From assembly GCA_018830225.1 (NCBI GenBank), contig JAHJSS010000029.1:1-33964 (forward strand): a DNA stretch of 33,964 bases. The letters run 5' to 3'. The notes beneath the pieces were generated by a model that worked only from the letters and a program-made list of their open reading frames with translations, made no database searches and was not told the DNA's origin. This document shows positions 22,835-30,182 of this stretch, piece by piece (within the stretch, counting starts at the first letter, position 1; each line of letters begins with the position of its first letter). Origin of the DNA: Nanobdellota archaeon. GTDB lineage: Archaea; Nanobdellota; Nanobdellia; Woesearchaeales; UBA11576. The position numbers and the translations under genes were made by a program.

Positions 22835-23569
22835 TCAGGTATACAAGAACTCCTTCCTCTTGTTGAGGGTAGAGTAAGGCACTTCGCCGAACTCGCAGTC
22901 GTTGCAGGTAGGGTCAAGGGATATCCACCCGTCCTCCTCCTTGTACTTCTTAGGGGCATCATCAATCTTCACCTGGACATAGACATGGTCAGGGATGAAA
23001 GCGAACCTTATCGGTATGCCTACAGCCATCTCAAGATTTGCAAGCAGTATGGCGAGCCCGTCGCAGTCAGCGCCTCCTGAGTAGAGCGTCTCGAAAGGGC
23101 TCTCAAGATAATTGTTTGGGGGGTCACCGACATAATGGAGATTGTCCCTCACGAAATAGAAGATGGCCTTCGCATAGCAGACATCGCTCTCCCTGCAGCT
23201 GGCAGTGGCTATCCTCGCGGCCATGTTGCGCACTGACTGATGAGAAGGCATGATCAGCCTCAGGAAATCAGCCCTTGACCCTCCAGGTATTCCGGCAGTA
23301 TCATTGGCAAGAATAGAGATGCCATAAGGCATGACTTCAGCAAGAGTGGGAACATCCTTCGGGACAGGATCTATCTTTATGCCGTAATACGGCACGACCA
23401 TCATTATGATCAGCAGGAGAAGGACGAGCACGAGCAGGTAAGCGAAAGGGTTGGGCCGCCCATTCTCTCTCTTCTTGATCTTCTCAGTGCCTGGGCGCGT
23501 GTGTTTCTTCTCAAGCTCGCGCAGGGCCTGTTCAGCCTCTTTTATCAGCTCTTCCTCTTCCATCAGCAT
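22835..23569 (-). CDS. Membrane-anchored transglutaminase-like protein
   Basis: A 244-residue protein with a charged cytoplasmic N-terminus, one membrane helix (about 43-64, FAYLLVLVLLLLIIMMVVPYYG) and an external transglutaminase-type cysteine-protease fold. The probable triad is Cys in GGADCDGLAILLANL, His in PDHVYVQV and Asp in ISLDPTC. Extra cysteines (ASCRESDVCYA and CNDC) may form disulfides or bind metal. ATG 23563 is an alternative start. It is divergent from uppS around a single palindromic TATA box. Likely an envelope peptidase or crosslinking enzyme; substrate unknown. Confidence 0.85.
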   Translation of the reverse strand: MLMEEEELIKEAEQALRELEKKHTRPGTEKIKKRENGRPNPFAYLLVLVLLLLIIMMVVPYYGIKIDPVPKDVPTLAEVMPYGISILANDTAGIPGGSRADFLRLIMPSHQSVRNMAARIATASCRESDVCYAKAIFYFVRDNLHYVGDPPNNYLESPFETLYSGGADCDGLAILLANLEMAVGIPIRFAFIPDHVYVQVKIDDAPKKYKEEDGWISLDPTCNDCEFGEVPYSTLNKRKEFLYT

Positions 23570-23587
23570 AGCAGGTTATCAAAAAAC

Positions 23588-23595
23588 TTTATAAA
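23588..23595. promoter_or_regulatory. Shared palindromic TATA box between transglutaminase and uppS
   Basis: TTTATAAA is self-complementary and is the only TATA candidate in the 56-base gap between two divergent genes. Distances are 22-28 bases to the minus-strand starts and about 34 bases to the uppS ATG. Confidence 0.45.
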
Positions 23596-23625
23596 TGCTT
23601 CGCAGTTACTGGAGCCTGATGCGAT

Positions 23626-24333
23626 ATGCCGGACCAAAAAAATACGCCGAAACACATAGGCATAATCCTTGACGGTAACCGCAGGTTCGCGAAGAGGCTG
23701 ATGGCCAAGCCATGGATGGGGCACAAGTGGGGAGCAGATAAAGTCCAGAAGCTGTTCGAGTGGTGCAAAGAACTCGACGTCAAGGAACTCACGCTCTACG
23801 CTTTCTCTATGCAGAACTTCAACAGGCCAAAAGAAGAGTTCGATTACCTCATGAAGGTATTCCTGGAATTCTTTGAAGATGCGAAGAACAACAAGGCAAT
23901 CCATGAAAACAAGATACGCGTCAGGTTCATAGGAAGGATAAACCTATTCCCGAAAGAGGTCTACCAGAAGATGCTCGAGCTCATGGAAGCGACAAAAGAG
24001 TATGACCAGTACTTCATCAATTTCGCGATGGCATACGGCGGAAGGGAAGAGCTCATCGACGCTGTCAAGAAGATAGGCAGGCAGCTAGAGGCAGGAGAGA
24101 TAAAGCCAGAGGACATCGACGCAGAGATGATAAACAGGAACCTCTACATGGACCACGAGCCAGACCTGATAATAAGGACAGGCGGCGACCACCGCACCTC
24201 AAATTTCCTTGTGTGGCAGAGCTGGTACTCGGAATGGTTCTTCCTGGAGAAGACCTGGCCAGAGTTCGAGAAAGAGGACCTTATCGCGTGCATCAATGAC
24301 TATATGGACAGGGAAAGAAGGTTCGGAAAGTAA
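23626..24333 (+). CDS. uppS: cis-Prenyl transferase (UppS family)
   Basis: A 235-residue enzyme that condenses isopentenyl diphosphate into long cis-polyprenyl diphosphates, the lipid carriers for archaeal glycosylation. The catalytic ILDGNRRFAKR motif is near residue 15, with SMQNFNRPKEEFDYL, FAMAYGGREELIDA and the C-terminal RTGGDHRTSNFLVWQSWYSEWFF, all family signatures. Standard length. The archaeal product is probably used for dolichol-type lipids, from family knowledge. Confidence 0.95.
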   Translation: MPDQKNTPKHIGIILDGNRRFAKRLMAKPWMGHKWGADKVQKLFEWCKELDVKELTLYAFSMQNFNRPKEEFDYLMKVFLEFFEDAKNNKAIHENKIRVRFIGRINLFPKEVYQKMLELMEATKEYDQYFINFAMAYGGREELIDAVKKIGRQLEAGEIKPEDIDAEMINRNLYMDHEPDLIIRTGGDHRTSNFLVWQSWYSEWFFLEKTWPEFEKEDLIACINDYMDRERRFGK

Positions 24334-24392
24334 GTTTTATAATTGAGTTATGTTTCTCTGGTCAGCTGAGAGGTGTTGGGGGTTAGACAAGG

Positions 24393-24653
24393 ATGAAATC
24401 ATATGTGAATACTATTTTGTCATACGTGCCGATTGCAGTGGGAGCTGCGGCAGGAAGCTGCATGCTGATATTTGGCATAGGTCAGGAGTTGTCTGATGTC
24501 ATTCATATAGAATCAGACCTTCCAAGGATGGGGATAGACACGCTTGTAGGAGTCACTCCGATGTTTGCAGCATGCGGCATCGTCGAAGGGGCCAGGGCGC
24601 TCTGCGGATATAAACCTAAGAAGGAAATCCCCTGCGAGTATCGGCAGGAATAG
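24393..24653 (+). CDS. Small hydrophobic membrane protein
   Basis: An 86-residue protein with two hydrophobic stretches (about 9-28, YVPIAVGAAAGSCMLIFGIG, and about 48-70, TLVGVTPMFAACGIVEGARAL) and a short basic tail. It lies 59 bases after uppS on the same strand and ends next to the AMMECR1 stop. No family recognised. Confidence 0.6.
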   Translation: MKSYVNTILSYVPIAVGAAAGSCMLIFGIGQELSDVIHIESDLPRMGIDTLVGVTPMFAACGIVEGARALCGYKPKKEIPCEYRQE

Positions 24654-25199
24654 TCACTCGCTGAATACCTGCGCCTGGAACCTGAAGACCTTGTTCTTCC
24701 TGTTCTTCCACGCATCTTCTGGAAGCCCTGCCTTCTGGCAGGTCATCTCCAATGCGCGCTCAGGAGTGCAATGATATTCTGTGAACACCTGCGGAAGAAG
24801 AAGACCTGAGCCTGACGGGCCCTTGATAATCAGGCCGTCCTCGCCAATCTTGATGTGCTTGGGCAGGTCCTCCGGGTCTGAGGCAATCTCCTCAGGCACT
24901 GTAAGCACAGAGACCTCGATGTCGATGTCCTTGAGCTCGCCCTGCTCCACTGGGTGGAACCTGCAGTCCTCGAACGCAGCAGCTCGAGCAGCCTCAAACA
25001 CCGCCTGGTAAAGAGGATAAATAGGGTATGGAAAACCTATGCAGCCCCTCAGCTCACCTTTCTTGTGAAGCGTGACAAATACCCCTTGCTTGTCGCTGAA
25101 CTTCTTGTATGTCTCGAGATTTATATCCTTCTTTGAGAAGTATGATTCTATAGACTTTCGCGCGAGTTCAATAAGTCTTTTTCCGTCTTCCTTGCGCAT
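24654..25199 (-). CDS. AMMECR1-domain protein
   Basis: A 181-residue protein of the AMMECR1 family, conserved from archaea to humans and of unsettled biochemical role. Diagnostic are KKGELRGCIGFPYPIYPLYQAVFEAARAAAFEDCRFHPVEQGELKDIDIEVSVLTVPEEI and the C-terminal GSGLLLPQVFTEYHCTPERALEMTCQKAGLPEDAWK. Full length. It follows the rpo11 gene by 2 bases on the same strand. Confidence 0.93.
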   Translation of the reverse strand: MRKEDGKRLIELARKSIESYFSKKDINLETYKKFSDKQGVFVTLHKKGELRGCIGFPYPIYPLYQAVFEAARAAAFEDCRFHPVEQGELKDIDIEVSVLTVPEEIASDPEDLPKHIKIGEDGLIIKGPSGSGLLLPQVFTEYHCTPERALEMTCQKAGLPEDAWKNRKNKVFRFQAQVFSE

Positions 25200-25201
25200 C
25201 T

Positions 25202-25477
25202 TTACTTGACTGCCTTGGAGAATGATTTCAGGAACTCATCTGCGTCCTTCTTGACGCTCTTGACAGCATCCGCAAGAATCTTCTTAGGGTCGCCGGATTC
25301 CACCTCTATCACGAGCTTAGGTACACCGACAAGAGGGTGCGATATGTTGTAACCAGCAACCTTGACCTTCTTATTCTTCCACAGCTCTGACTTCAGGGCA
25401 TTGCAGAGGGTATGGCCCTCACCCTTAATCTCAACAACAAGCCTGTTTTTCGATTCCTCAAGAACATTGATCTCCAT
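25202..25477 (-). CDS. rpo11: RNA polymerase subunit Rpo11 (RpoL)
   Basis: A 91-residue subunit that pairs with Rpo3 to start RNA polymerase assembly. The alpha-like motif GEGHTLCNALKSELWKNKKVKVAGYNISHPLVGVPKLVIEV is diagnostic. It is probably co-transcribed with the AMMECR1 gene downstream. Confidence 0.95.
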   Translation of the reverse strand: MEINVLEESKNRLVVEIKGEGHTLCNALKSELWKNKKVKVAGYNISHPLVGVPKLVIEVESGDPKKILADAVKSVKKDADEFLKSFSKAVK

Positions 25478-25614
25478 TATATACCCCCATTAAATGCGAT
25501 TTATACAGGGAGTTAGGGGTGGTTTATAAATGTTGCTGGCGCGGATTTTTTAACTACTTACTAGTGGTGAAAAATAGAAAGATTTAAAAAGGAAAGGCTA
25601 TTTTGGTGGCTAAA

Positions 25615-27186
25615 ATGCATGAAAAAGATGGCATGCTCATGTTCGACAGCGAAGGCCAGGTAGAGATAGTCCTTGAACTGCTGCGGCGTGGGCTTAATGG
25701 TAGAATGATAATAACAGACTGCGGCAGGAATCCCCGCGTATTTCTTGATGAGGCAGAACAGGACGAATTCCTCAGGTCCAGAAAAATGGATCCTGACCAT
25801 CTGCGTGTGGTCATGAGTCAGCGCAGACCTGACCGCTATGTTGATCCAAAAGAGCAGAATTCCCCTGGCGCAGAGCAGAGATTCGGGCCAGGAACCCTTG
25901 ACCCAGTAAACATACTCCAGTATGGCCGTGGCGGATCTACTGTGCGCGTAGCCCAAAGGCTTGCCGATGACTCTTACCCTGTACGCATCCCTTTCGCGAT
26001 GAAGGTCGTCGAGAAGACCTGCCCTGATGAATGGAGCGCGATGATGGAAGAGAGGATAATGAGGGAGCTGAAGCAGCGCGGAAGACGCGTCGCAGAGATC
26101 TACCGGCGCGAAGGCCGCGTGCTCGACATCGAGATGGTCTCCCCGACGATATATGAATTAGCCAACACCGACGGACGTTCCCAACAGGAGCTTGAATCTC
26201 TCCTTGAGGATGCGATGGATGAGAAGCTAATGATATATCAGGACCTTCCTGAGATACTTGATGCTGACGTTGTAGAAGAGGTCAAAAGGAGGAGAGTTGC
26301 CTGCCTGAGGCCTGATTTTCCAGGGCTTTCCGATGAGGACATAGAGCACAACTATGACTGCTTGAAGCTCATAAAGTCGCTGCACCTCCATGACGATGAA
26401 CGTATGCGGAAACTGGCAGGCATAGAACACCCCTCGCAATTCCTAGATGTCTATGAGGAGGCGTATGGCTGGATGTTGCGTGAGGAAAGACGCGTACACG
26501 CAAGGCTTCTCAGCGACGAGTACACGAGGAACCGCGGAGTGAGGGACGGCAAGACCATAGCGTTCGACTTCACGCCGAGATTCGACATCCCGCAGATAGA
26601 TGACCTGTTCCTGCTGCAGGCAGGAGGCAATAGGCTTCAGCCGGATACGCAGCAGAGGCTCGTAATGCGCTCTGCAATTGAGCAAGGTAGGGAGCCATGG
26701 GACTACTACGCCACATACATCTGCGCCTCCCCGACACGCTCCTATATGCAGATGGCATACATCGTCGATGACCTCCATTCGATGCACATCTGGCTCGAGA
26801 GGCTGCATGCTGGCGGTATGAATGTGTCTGCGTGGAAGGACCCTGCACAGTATGTCGACGAGTTCTCGCAGGTCTATGTATCACGGCTTGCAGCATTGAT
26901 GGATGAGTTCGTCTCCTATGCAGAGCAGGCCAAGCAGTATGCACATCACCATGGGATGAACTGCGTTTTTGGGGCGCCGACCGCCCGCAGCATGGAGCAT
27001 ATGGCTCAGCTCTTGACGACGCCACGGAAGGTCGTTTGGCTCCATAATGCAGCGATGGAACTCCTCGGGGCACGGCTGGCAGGGTTTCTGGACCGCCAGA
27101 AAGATGCGCCGTTCTTCAAAGAGACCGAAGTGCTGGATGAGATAGAGGGACAGATATCAGACGTATTGGAAGCGCAACTGCTCTAG
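25615..27186 (+). CDS. Large protein with probable kinase (APH-like) fold
   Basis: A 523-residue soluble protein without a clear family. The features fit a protein-kinase-like or aminoglycoside-phosphotransferase fold: glycine loop YGRGGSTV (103-110), candidate beta-3 lysine in PFAMKVV (K130), a helix with EERIMRE, hinge-like DIEMVSPTIYEL, then SDEYTRN (D301/N306, the DxxxxN spacing of the catalytic loop) and IAFDF (D318), followed by PQIDDLFLL as in APH-like kinases. The first 95 residues and last 180 are unassigned. GGTGG before ATG 25615 decides the start over the TTG and GTG at 25603/25606. It overlaps the downstream convergent gene by 4 bases. Confidence 0.6.
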   Translation: MHEKDGMLMFDSEGQVEIVLELLRRGLNGRMIITDCGRNPRVFLDEAEQDEFLRSRKMDPDHLRVVMSQRRPDRYVDPKEQNSPGAEQRFGPGTLDPVNILQYGRGGSTVRVAQRLADDSYPVRIPFAMKVVEKTCPDEWSAMMEERIMRELKQRGRRVAEIYRREGRVLDIEMVSPTIYELANTDGRSQQELESLLEDAMDEKLMIYQDLPEILDADVVEEVKRRRVACLRPDFPGLSDEDIEHNYDCLKLIKSLHLHDDERMRKLAGIEHPSQFLDVYEEAYGWMLREERRVHARLLSDEYTRNRGVRDGKTIAFDFTPRFDIPQIDDLFLLQAGGNRLQPDTQQRLVMRSAIEQGREPWDYYATYICASPTRSYMQMAYIVDDLHSMHIWLERLHAGGMNVSAWKDPAQYVDEFSQVYVSRLAALMDEFVSYAEQAKQYAHHHGMNCVFGAPTARSMEHMAQLLTTPRKVVWLHNAAMELLGARLAGFLDRQKDAPFFKETEVLDEIEGQISDVLEAQLL

Positions 27187-28100
27187 TCCAGCCTCAACGC
27201 TATCAGCGGCCCCAGGATGTCGAAGACGCTGTTGGTTATGCCAAGAAGATGATGCGTCACGACGATATCCTTGACCGAGTTCTTTTTCTCGAATATGGAG
27301 AAGCCCTTTGTGATAATGTTCTTCCTTTTCACTGCAAACTCTTTTGCCTTGTCCAAGCGATAATCGAAGAAAAGCGAACAGAAGTCGTTTATCGCGCTGT
27401 TGACCAGCTCAAAATACTCAATAACGTCTTTGCTTGCCTTCTTGCTTGAATATTTCTCAAGGTCAAGACAAAGGAACTTGTACATGTCAGCGACGTTCTC
27501 TAGCTGCTCGACGATGGTGTACATCACCGCTGTCTTCTCAGGCTGGGCATAGCCTGACCTGTTCAATGACCGCCTGCAGAAATGCGTCAATTTATTGTTG
27601 GTCTTCTCAAGCTTCTTAATCTCTTTAATCCTGGCGAGGTCGTCCTCCTTGACAGCTTCGAGAAGGTCGTTGCTCATGGTCTGCAGGATGAAGACTGTCC
27701 TATGAAGAAGATCCTGGAACTCTTTCTCTGTAGCCTCTGATATGCTGCGGATGGTGCAAGAGGTCTTGCCCATGCTCACTATCTCGAACGAGACCGCCTC
27801 CAGGTCGACCGCTGCCTCGATGTCCTTTATCTCAGATGGGTGCTTGAACTCTACCTCGACGATGTCGTAGCCTGCCTTGTAGATGGCGGCGAGCATCCTC
27901 CGCGAAAGCACCCCTGCATCGTGCGCATCAAGATGGGTTTTCCTCTGCTCTGCCTTCCCTTCCCCTGAGATGAGGAGCTTGTCAGCTGTCTCATCGACCT
28001 TCACAGAGTCGCCTGGATTGAGGTTCTGCTTCCTGACCCATTTCAACGGCAGCGAGACGACAAGGGTCGACTGCCCTAATCTGACTATCTTACGGTCCAT
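27183..28100 (-). CDS. AbrB/SpoVT plus PhoU-like regulator, second copy
   Basis: A 305-residue protein. An N-terminal swapped-hairpin domain (DRKIVRLGQSTLVVSLPLKWVRKQNLNPGDSVKVDE) is followed by PhoU-like helix bundles (EFQDLLHRTVFILQTMSNDLLEAV.., KTAVMYTIVEQLENVADMYKFL). Same plan as 4371-5327. No phosphate transporter is near. ATTTAAAT at 28124-28131 lies about 27 bases before ATG, so it is probably leaderless. The stop overlaps that of the convergent kinase-like gene through the palindrome CTAG. Confidence 0.85.
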   Translation of the reverse strand: MDRKIVRLGQSTLVVSLPLKWVRKQNLNPGDSVKVDETADKLLISGEGKAEQRKTHLDAHDAGVLSRRMLAAIYKAGYDIVEVEFKHPSEIKDIEAAVDLEAVSFEIVSMGKTSCTIRSISEATEKEFQDLLHRTVFILQTMSNDLLEAVKEDDLARIKEIKKLEKTNNKLTHFCRRSLNRSGYAQPEKTAVMYTIVEQLENVADMYKFLCLDLEKYSSKKASKDVIEYFELVNSAINDFCSLFFDYRLDKAKEFAVKRKNIITKGFSIFEKKNSVKDIVVTHHLLGITNSVFDILGPLIALRLD

Positions 28101-28177
28101 GAGGCCTGGAGAGCTAAGCTTGTATTTAAATGTTATGTAAGATTATATTATTATGTCGATATATAATGTATAATCTA

Positions 28178-28190
28178 AAAATATATATTT
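28178..28190 (+). promoter_or_regulatory. TATA region for the leader RNA and 28370 gene
   Basis: AAAATATATATTT is the best plus-strand TATA candidate in the 269-base gap 28101-28369; transcription would start near 28208-28215 and give a leader of about 155-160 bases. Confidence 0.4.
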
Positions 28191-28232
28191 TGTGCTTCTT
28201 ACTATTTTGTAGGGGTGGCTAGACAGAGGGTG

Positions 28233-28337
28233 TTTTAGGCAAATAAAAAATCCCCTGCCTAAAGGCCAGGGTATTTTTTGTGTTAAACCTCGGTAAGCGA
28301 AACTGCCCAAAGGCAGTGATATGTACCGAGCTTTAAC
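28233..28337 (+). ncRNA. Structured leader RNA with alternative helices
   Basis: Hairpin A (28245-28279): AAAAAAT-CCCTGCC-TAAA-GGC(C)AGGG-ATTTTTT, ending in a U-run like a terminator. The upstream TTTAGGC (28234-28240) can instead pair perfectly with GCCTAAA (28257-28263), which breaks hairpin A. Hairpin B (28282-28337): GTTAAA, a C-C mismatch, CTCGGTA, a 6-by-6 internal loop AGCGAA/GATATG, ACTGCC, loop CAAA, then all complements; 19 pairs in total. The layout suggests a regulatory leader for the two genes downstream. I recognise no known riboswitch class. Confidence 0.5.
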
Positions 28338-28369
28338 AATCAGATACAAAGTGTTGAGAGTGATATAAG

Positions 28370-28543
28370 ATGAGTAACCAAACAGATGTATACACACCAA
28401 ATGTTGAAGCCCAGAGTTATGTGCCTATCAAGGCAGATGACGGCAAGATAAAATACGCCCCCAGGGACACTTTCTGGGACATGGCAGAAGATGCCTTGCC
28501 TGATAAGCCGAACAGGCCGCTGCCCTGGTATTGGCAGAACTGA
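28370..28543 (+). CDS. 57-residue hypothetical protein after the structured leader
   Basis: This is not in the ORF track. It encodes MSNQTDVYTPNVEAQSY... ending RPLPWYWQN: polar N-terminus, an acidic middle with FWDMAEDALPDK, and a Pro/Trp-rich end. It has no membrane segment. A weak GAGTGAT lies before the ATG. The next gene starts 39 bases after its stop and has a strong ribosome site, so the two probably form one unit. Function unknown. Confidence 0.55.
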   Translation: MSNQTDVYTPNVEAQSYVPIKADDGKIKYAPRDTFWDMAEDALPDKPNRPLPWYWQN

Positions 28544-28582
28544 TCATGATTGAGCATGGAACTGAGGAGGGAGGTAATTAAA

Positions 28583-30139
28583 ATGTCAGAAGGAAATGGT
28601 AATGGAACTGCAGACAGAAGCGCTGGCGGAGCGCAGGAAGAGAAATGCAGTGTTGAAGGAAGTGCTCCGTCGCCTAAATTTATAGATGTAACCCCAGAAG
28701 AGAGAGAGAAATGCGTTGTTGTCGGAGGCCGTGCTGTCCTGCCAGAGAATGTCTTTGGTTCACCAGAGAATATCGCAGCCAGAACAGCCTTGGCAGCCAA
28801 AGCACAAGGCACAGAAGCAGGATCGTTGCCTGTTGCAGAAGAGGCAAGAGTAGATGTTGTTGTTTTTGGGGAGGCAAGGTCAGCAGTGGCAGCGGATGCT
28901 GCAGATGCTGCACAATCGCCGACGGGTTTCAGACTGCCGCCTTTGCCCCCTGCGCCTGGAGATGGCCAATCATGCCACCTCTCTCCAGAAGATCTTGACA
29001 GGATGGCTGCAGAGATTGAAGCCAGGTCACCTTTTCCAGCCAAGGAAAGCCCGAGGAGAGCTGCTTGGAGAAGCATCGTCACAGCCACATCAGAGTATTG
29101 GGTGGCGAGCCAACCTGACTACAGCCCTACCAGGCAGGTCGTTCGCATCCCTAAGTTCTACATCCCTGAAGTGGCACCCAAAGTGGTACCCATCATCGCG
29201 CCTTACGTAAAGCTGGATGCCAGGACAACCATCTGGCCAGGAACAATGGAGCCAGGGAAATGCAGCATCAGCTACAGGCTTGAGTCACTCCCGGATGAGG
29301 CCACGCTCGAGGTCATCAGGGCAATCGACCCAAAGCTTGAGCAGCAGGTGCAGGCGTTGTTTGGCAAAGATCTACCTCGTGTGCTGGGAAGGTTGTATGA
29401 TGACCTGGAAGATGCACGTCAGGCAGATGTTGCTATTTTGGCTCGAGGCACAGGCCTGGATGAGATGCTCCACGCTATGTGGTCTATCAAGGCGCTGGTC
29501 GGGAGGTGGAACAAGATAGTGTTCCCTGACCTGAATTCCCTTGTTGCACTCATGGACGAGGATGTCGGCCAGGCATTCGCCAGATACCTTAACTGGTGCG
29601 ATGGCCGACAGCCTACTACACCTACTACACTTAGGCTATCGCGAGAGGCTGTCAGGCCTGTCGGGCAAGAGAACAAAGCAGAGCCAGGGCAGCAGACGCC
29701 GCCAGCCAGAATGTATGGCATCTTGGTCATAGACAGCGACGACATTTATGCGATGGAACGTGATGGTGATAGGACATGTGCAGCACTACTGCCTGGCTTG
29801 CCTTTTGTCGACTACGCAGCCCTTCCCCCCTCCAATGAGGTGTTCGAGAAGGACGCGCGCGGCGAGGACAAGCTCGTGAAGTACATCATCCAAAATCCCA
29901 CAGAAAGGGACGGCGTGCTCGAAGCAGTCGGAAACTACAACTTCCTGTGCCAGAGGATCGGCAACCGTGACCACGTTGCCCCCTGCTCTGTGACACAATC
30001 TGACGGGAAAGGCGGCGTGATGGCCGACCCGAATAAAAAAAGGGTTGTAGGGCGCATATTTGTAAATGCGATATTCCACCAGGCGAAGTTCGTCCTCGAC
30101 TCCCTGGTGGACCAATACAGGCCAAAGCCTGATCACTGA
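28583..30139 (+). CDS. Hypothetical protein, 518 residues
   Basis: No family recognised. ATG 28583 is chosen because GGAGGGAGGT lies 8 bases upstream; the track start at 28550 would include this site. The first 150 residues are low-complexity and Ala/Glu/Pro-rich, probably disordered. A folded region follows: SEYWVASQPDYSPTRQVVRIPKFYIPEV, a helical part with LPRVLGRLYDDLEDARQAD, a second Pro/Thr linker (about 345-375), and a final domain with YGILVIDSDDIYAME and FVNAIFHQAKFVLDSLVDQY. No signal peptide or membrane segment. It appears to be an accessory cytoplasmic protein transcribed with the 57-residue gene. Confidence 0.65.
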   Translation: MSEGNGNGTADRSAGGAQEEKCSVEGSAPSPKFIDVTPEEREKCVVVGGRAVLPENVFGSPENIAARTALAAKAQGTEAGSLPVAEEARVDVVVFGEARSAVAADAADAAQSPTGFRLPPLPPAPGDGQSCHLSPEDLDRMAAEIEARSPFPAKESPRRAAWRSIVTATSEYWVASQPDYSPTRQVVRIPKFYIPEVAPKVVPIIAPYVKLDARTTIWPGTMEPGKCSISYRLESLPDEATLEVIRAIDPKLEQQVQALFGKDLPRVLGRLYDDLEDARQADVAILARGTGLDEMLHAMWSIKALVGRWNKIVFPDLNSLVALMDEDVGQAFARYLNWCDGRQPTTPTTLRLSREAVRPVGQENKAEPGQQTPPARMYGILVIDSDDIYAMERDGDRTCAALLPGLPFVDYAALPPSNEVFEKDARGEDKLVKYIIQNPTERDGVLEAVGNYNFLCQRIGNRDHVAPCSVTQSDGKGGVMADPNKKRVVGRIFVNAIFHQAKFVLDSLVDQYRPKPDH

Positions 30140-30182
30140 GCAAGCGCTCGGTTAATCTTTTCTTATTTTTATATGATACTGC

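Noticed and set aside
25199-25202. Possible single fused AMMECR1-Rpo11 gene
   Set aside because: Separate stop and start codons with 2 bases between them; both proteins are full length.
28282-28337. Kink-turn or box C/D motif in hairpin B
   Set aside because: UGA and GA elements are present but the tandem sheared pairs cannot be placed in the canonical register; left as an unassigned internal loop.
28417-29088. 223-residue minus-strand ORF
   Set aside because: Ala/Ser-rich shadow of the 28583-30139 low-complexity region; the plus frame has a strong ribosome site.
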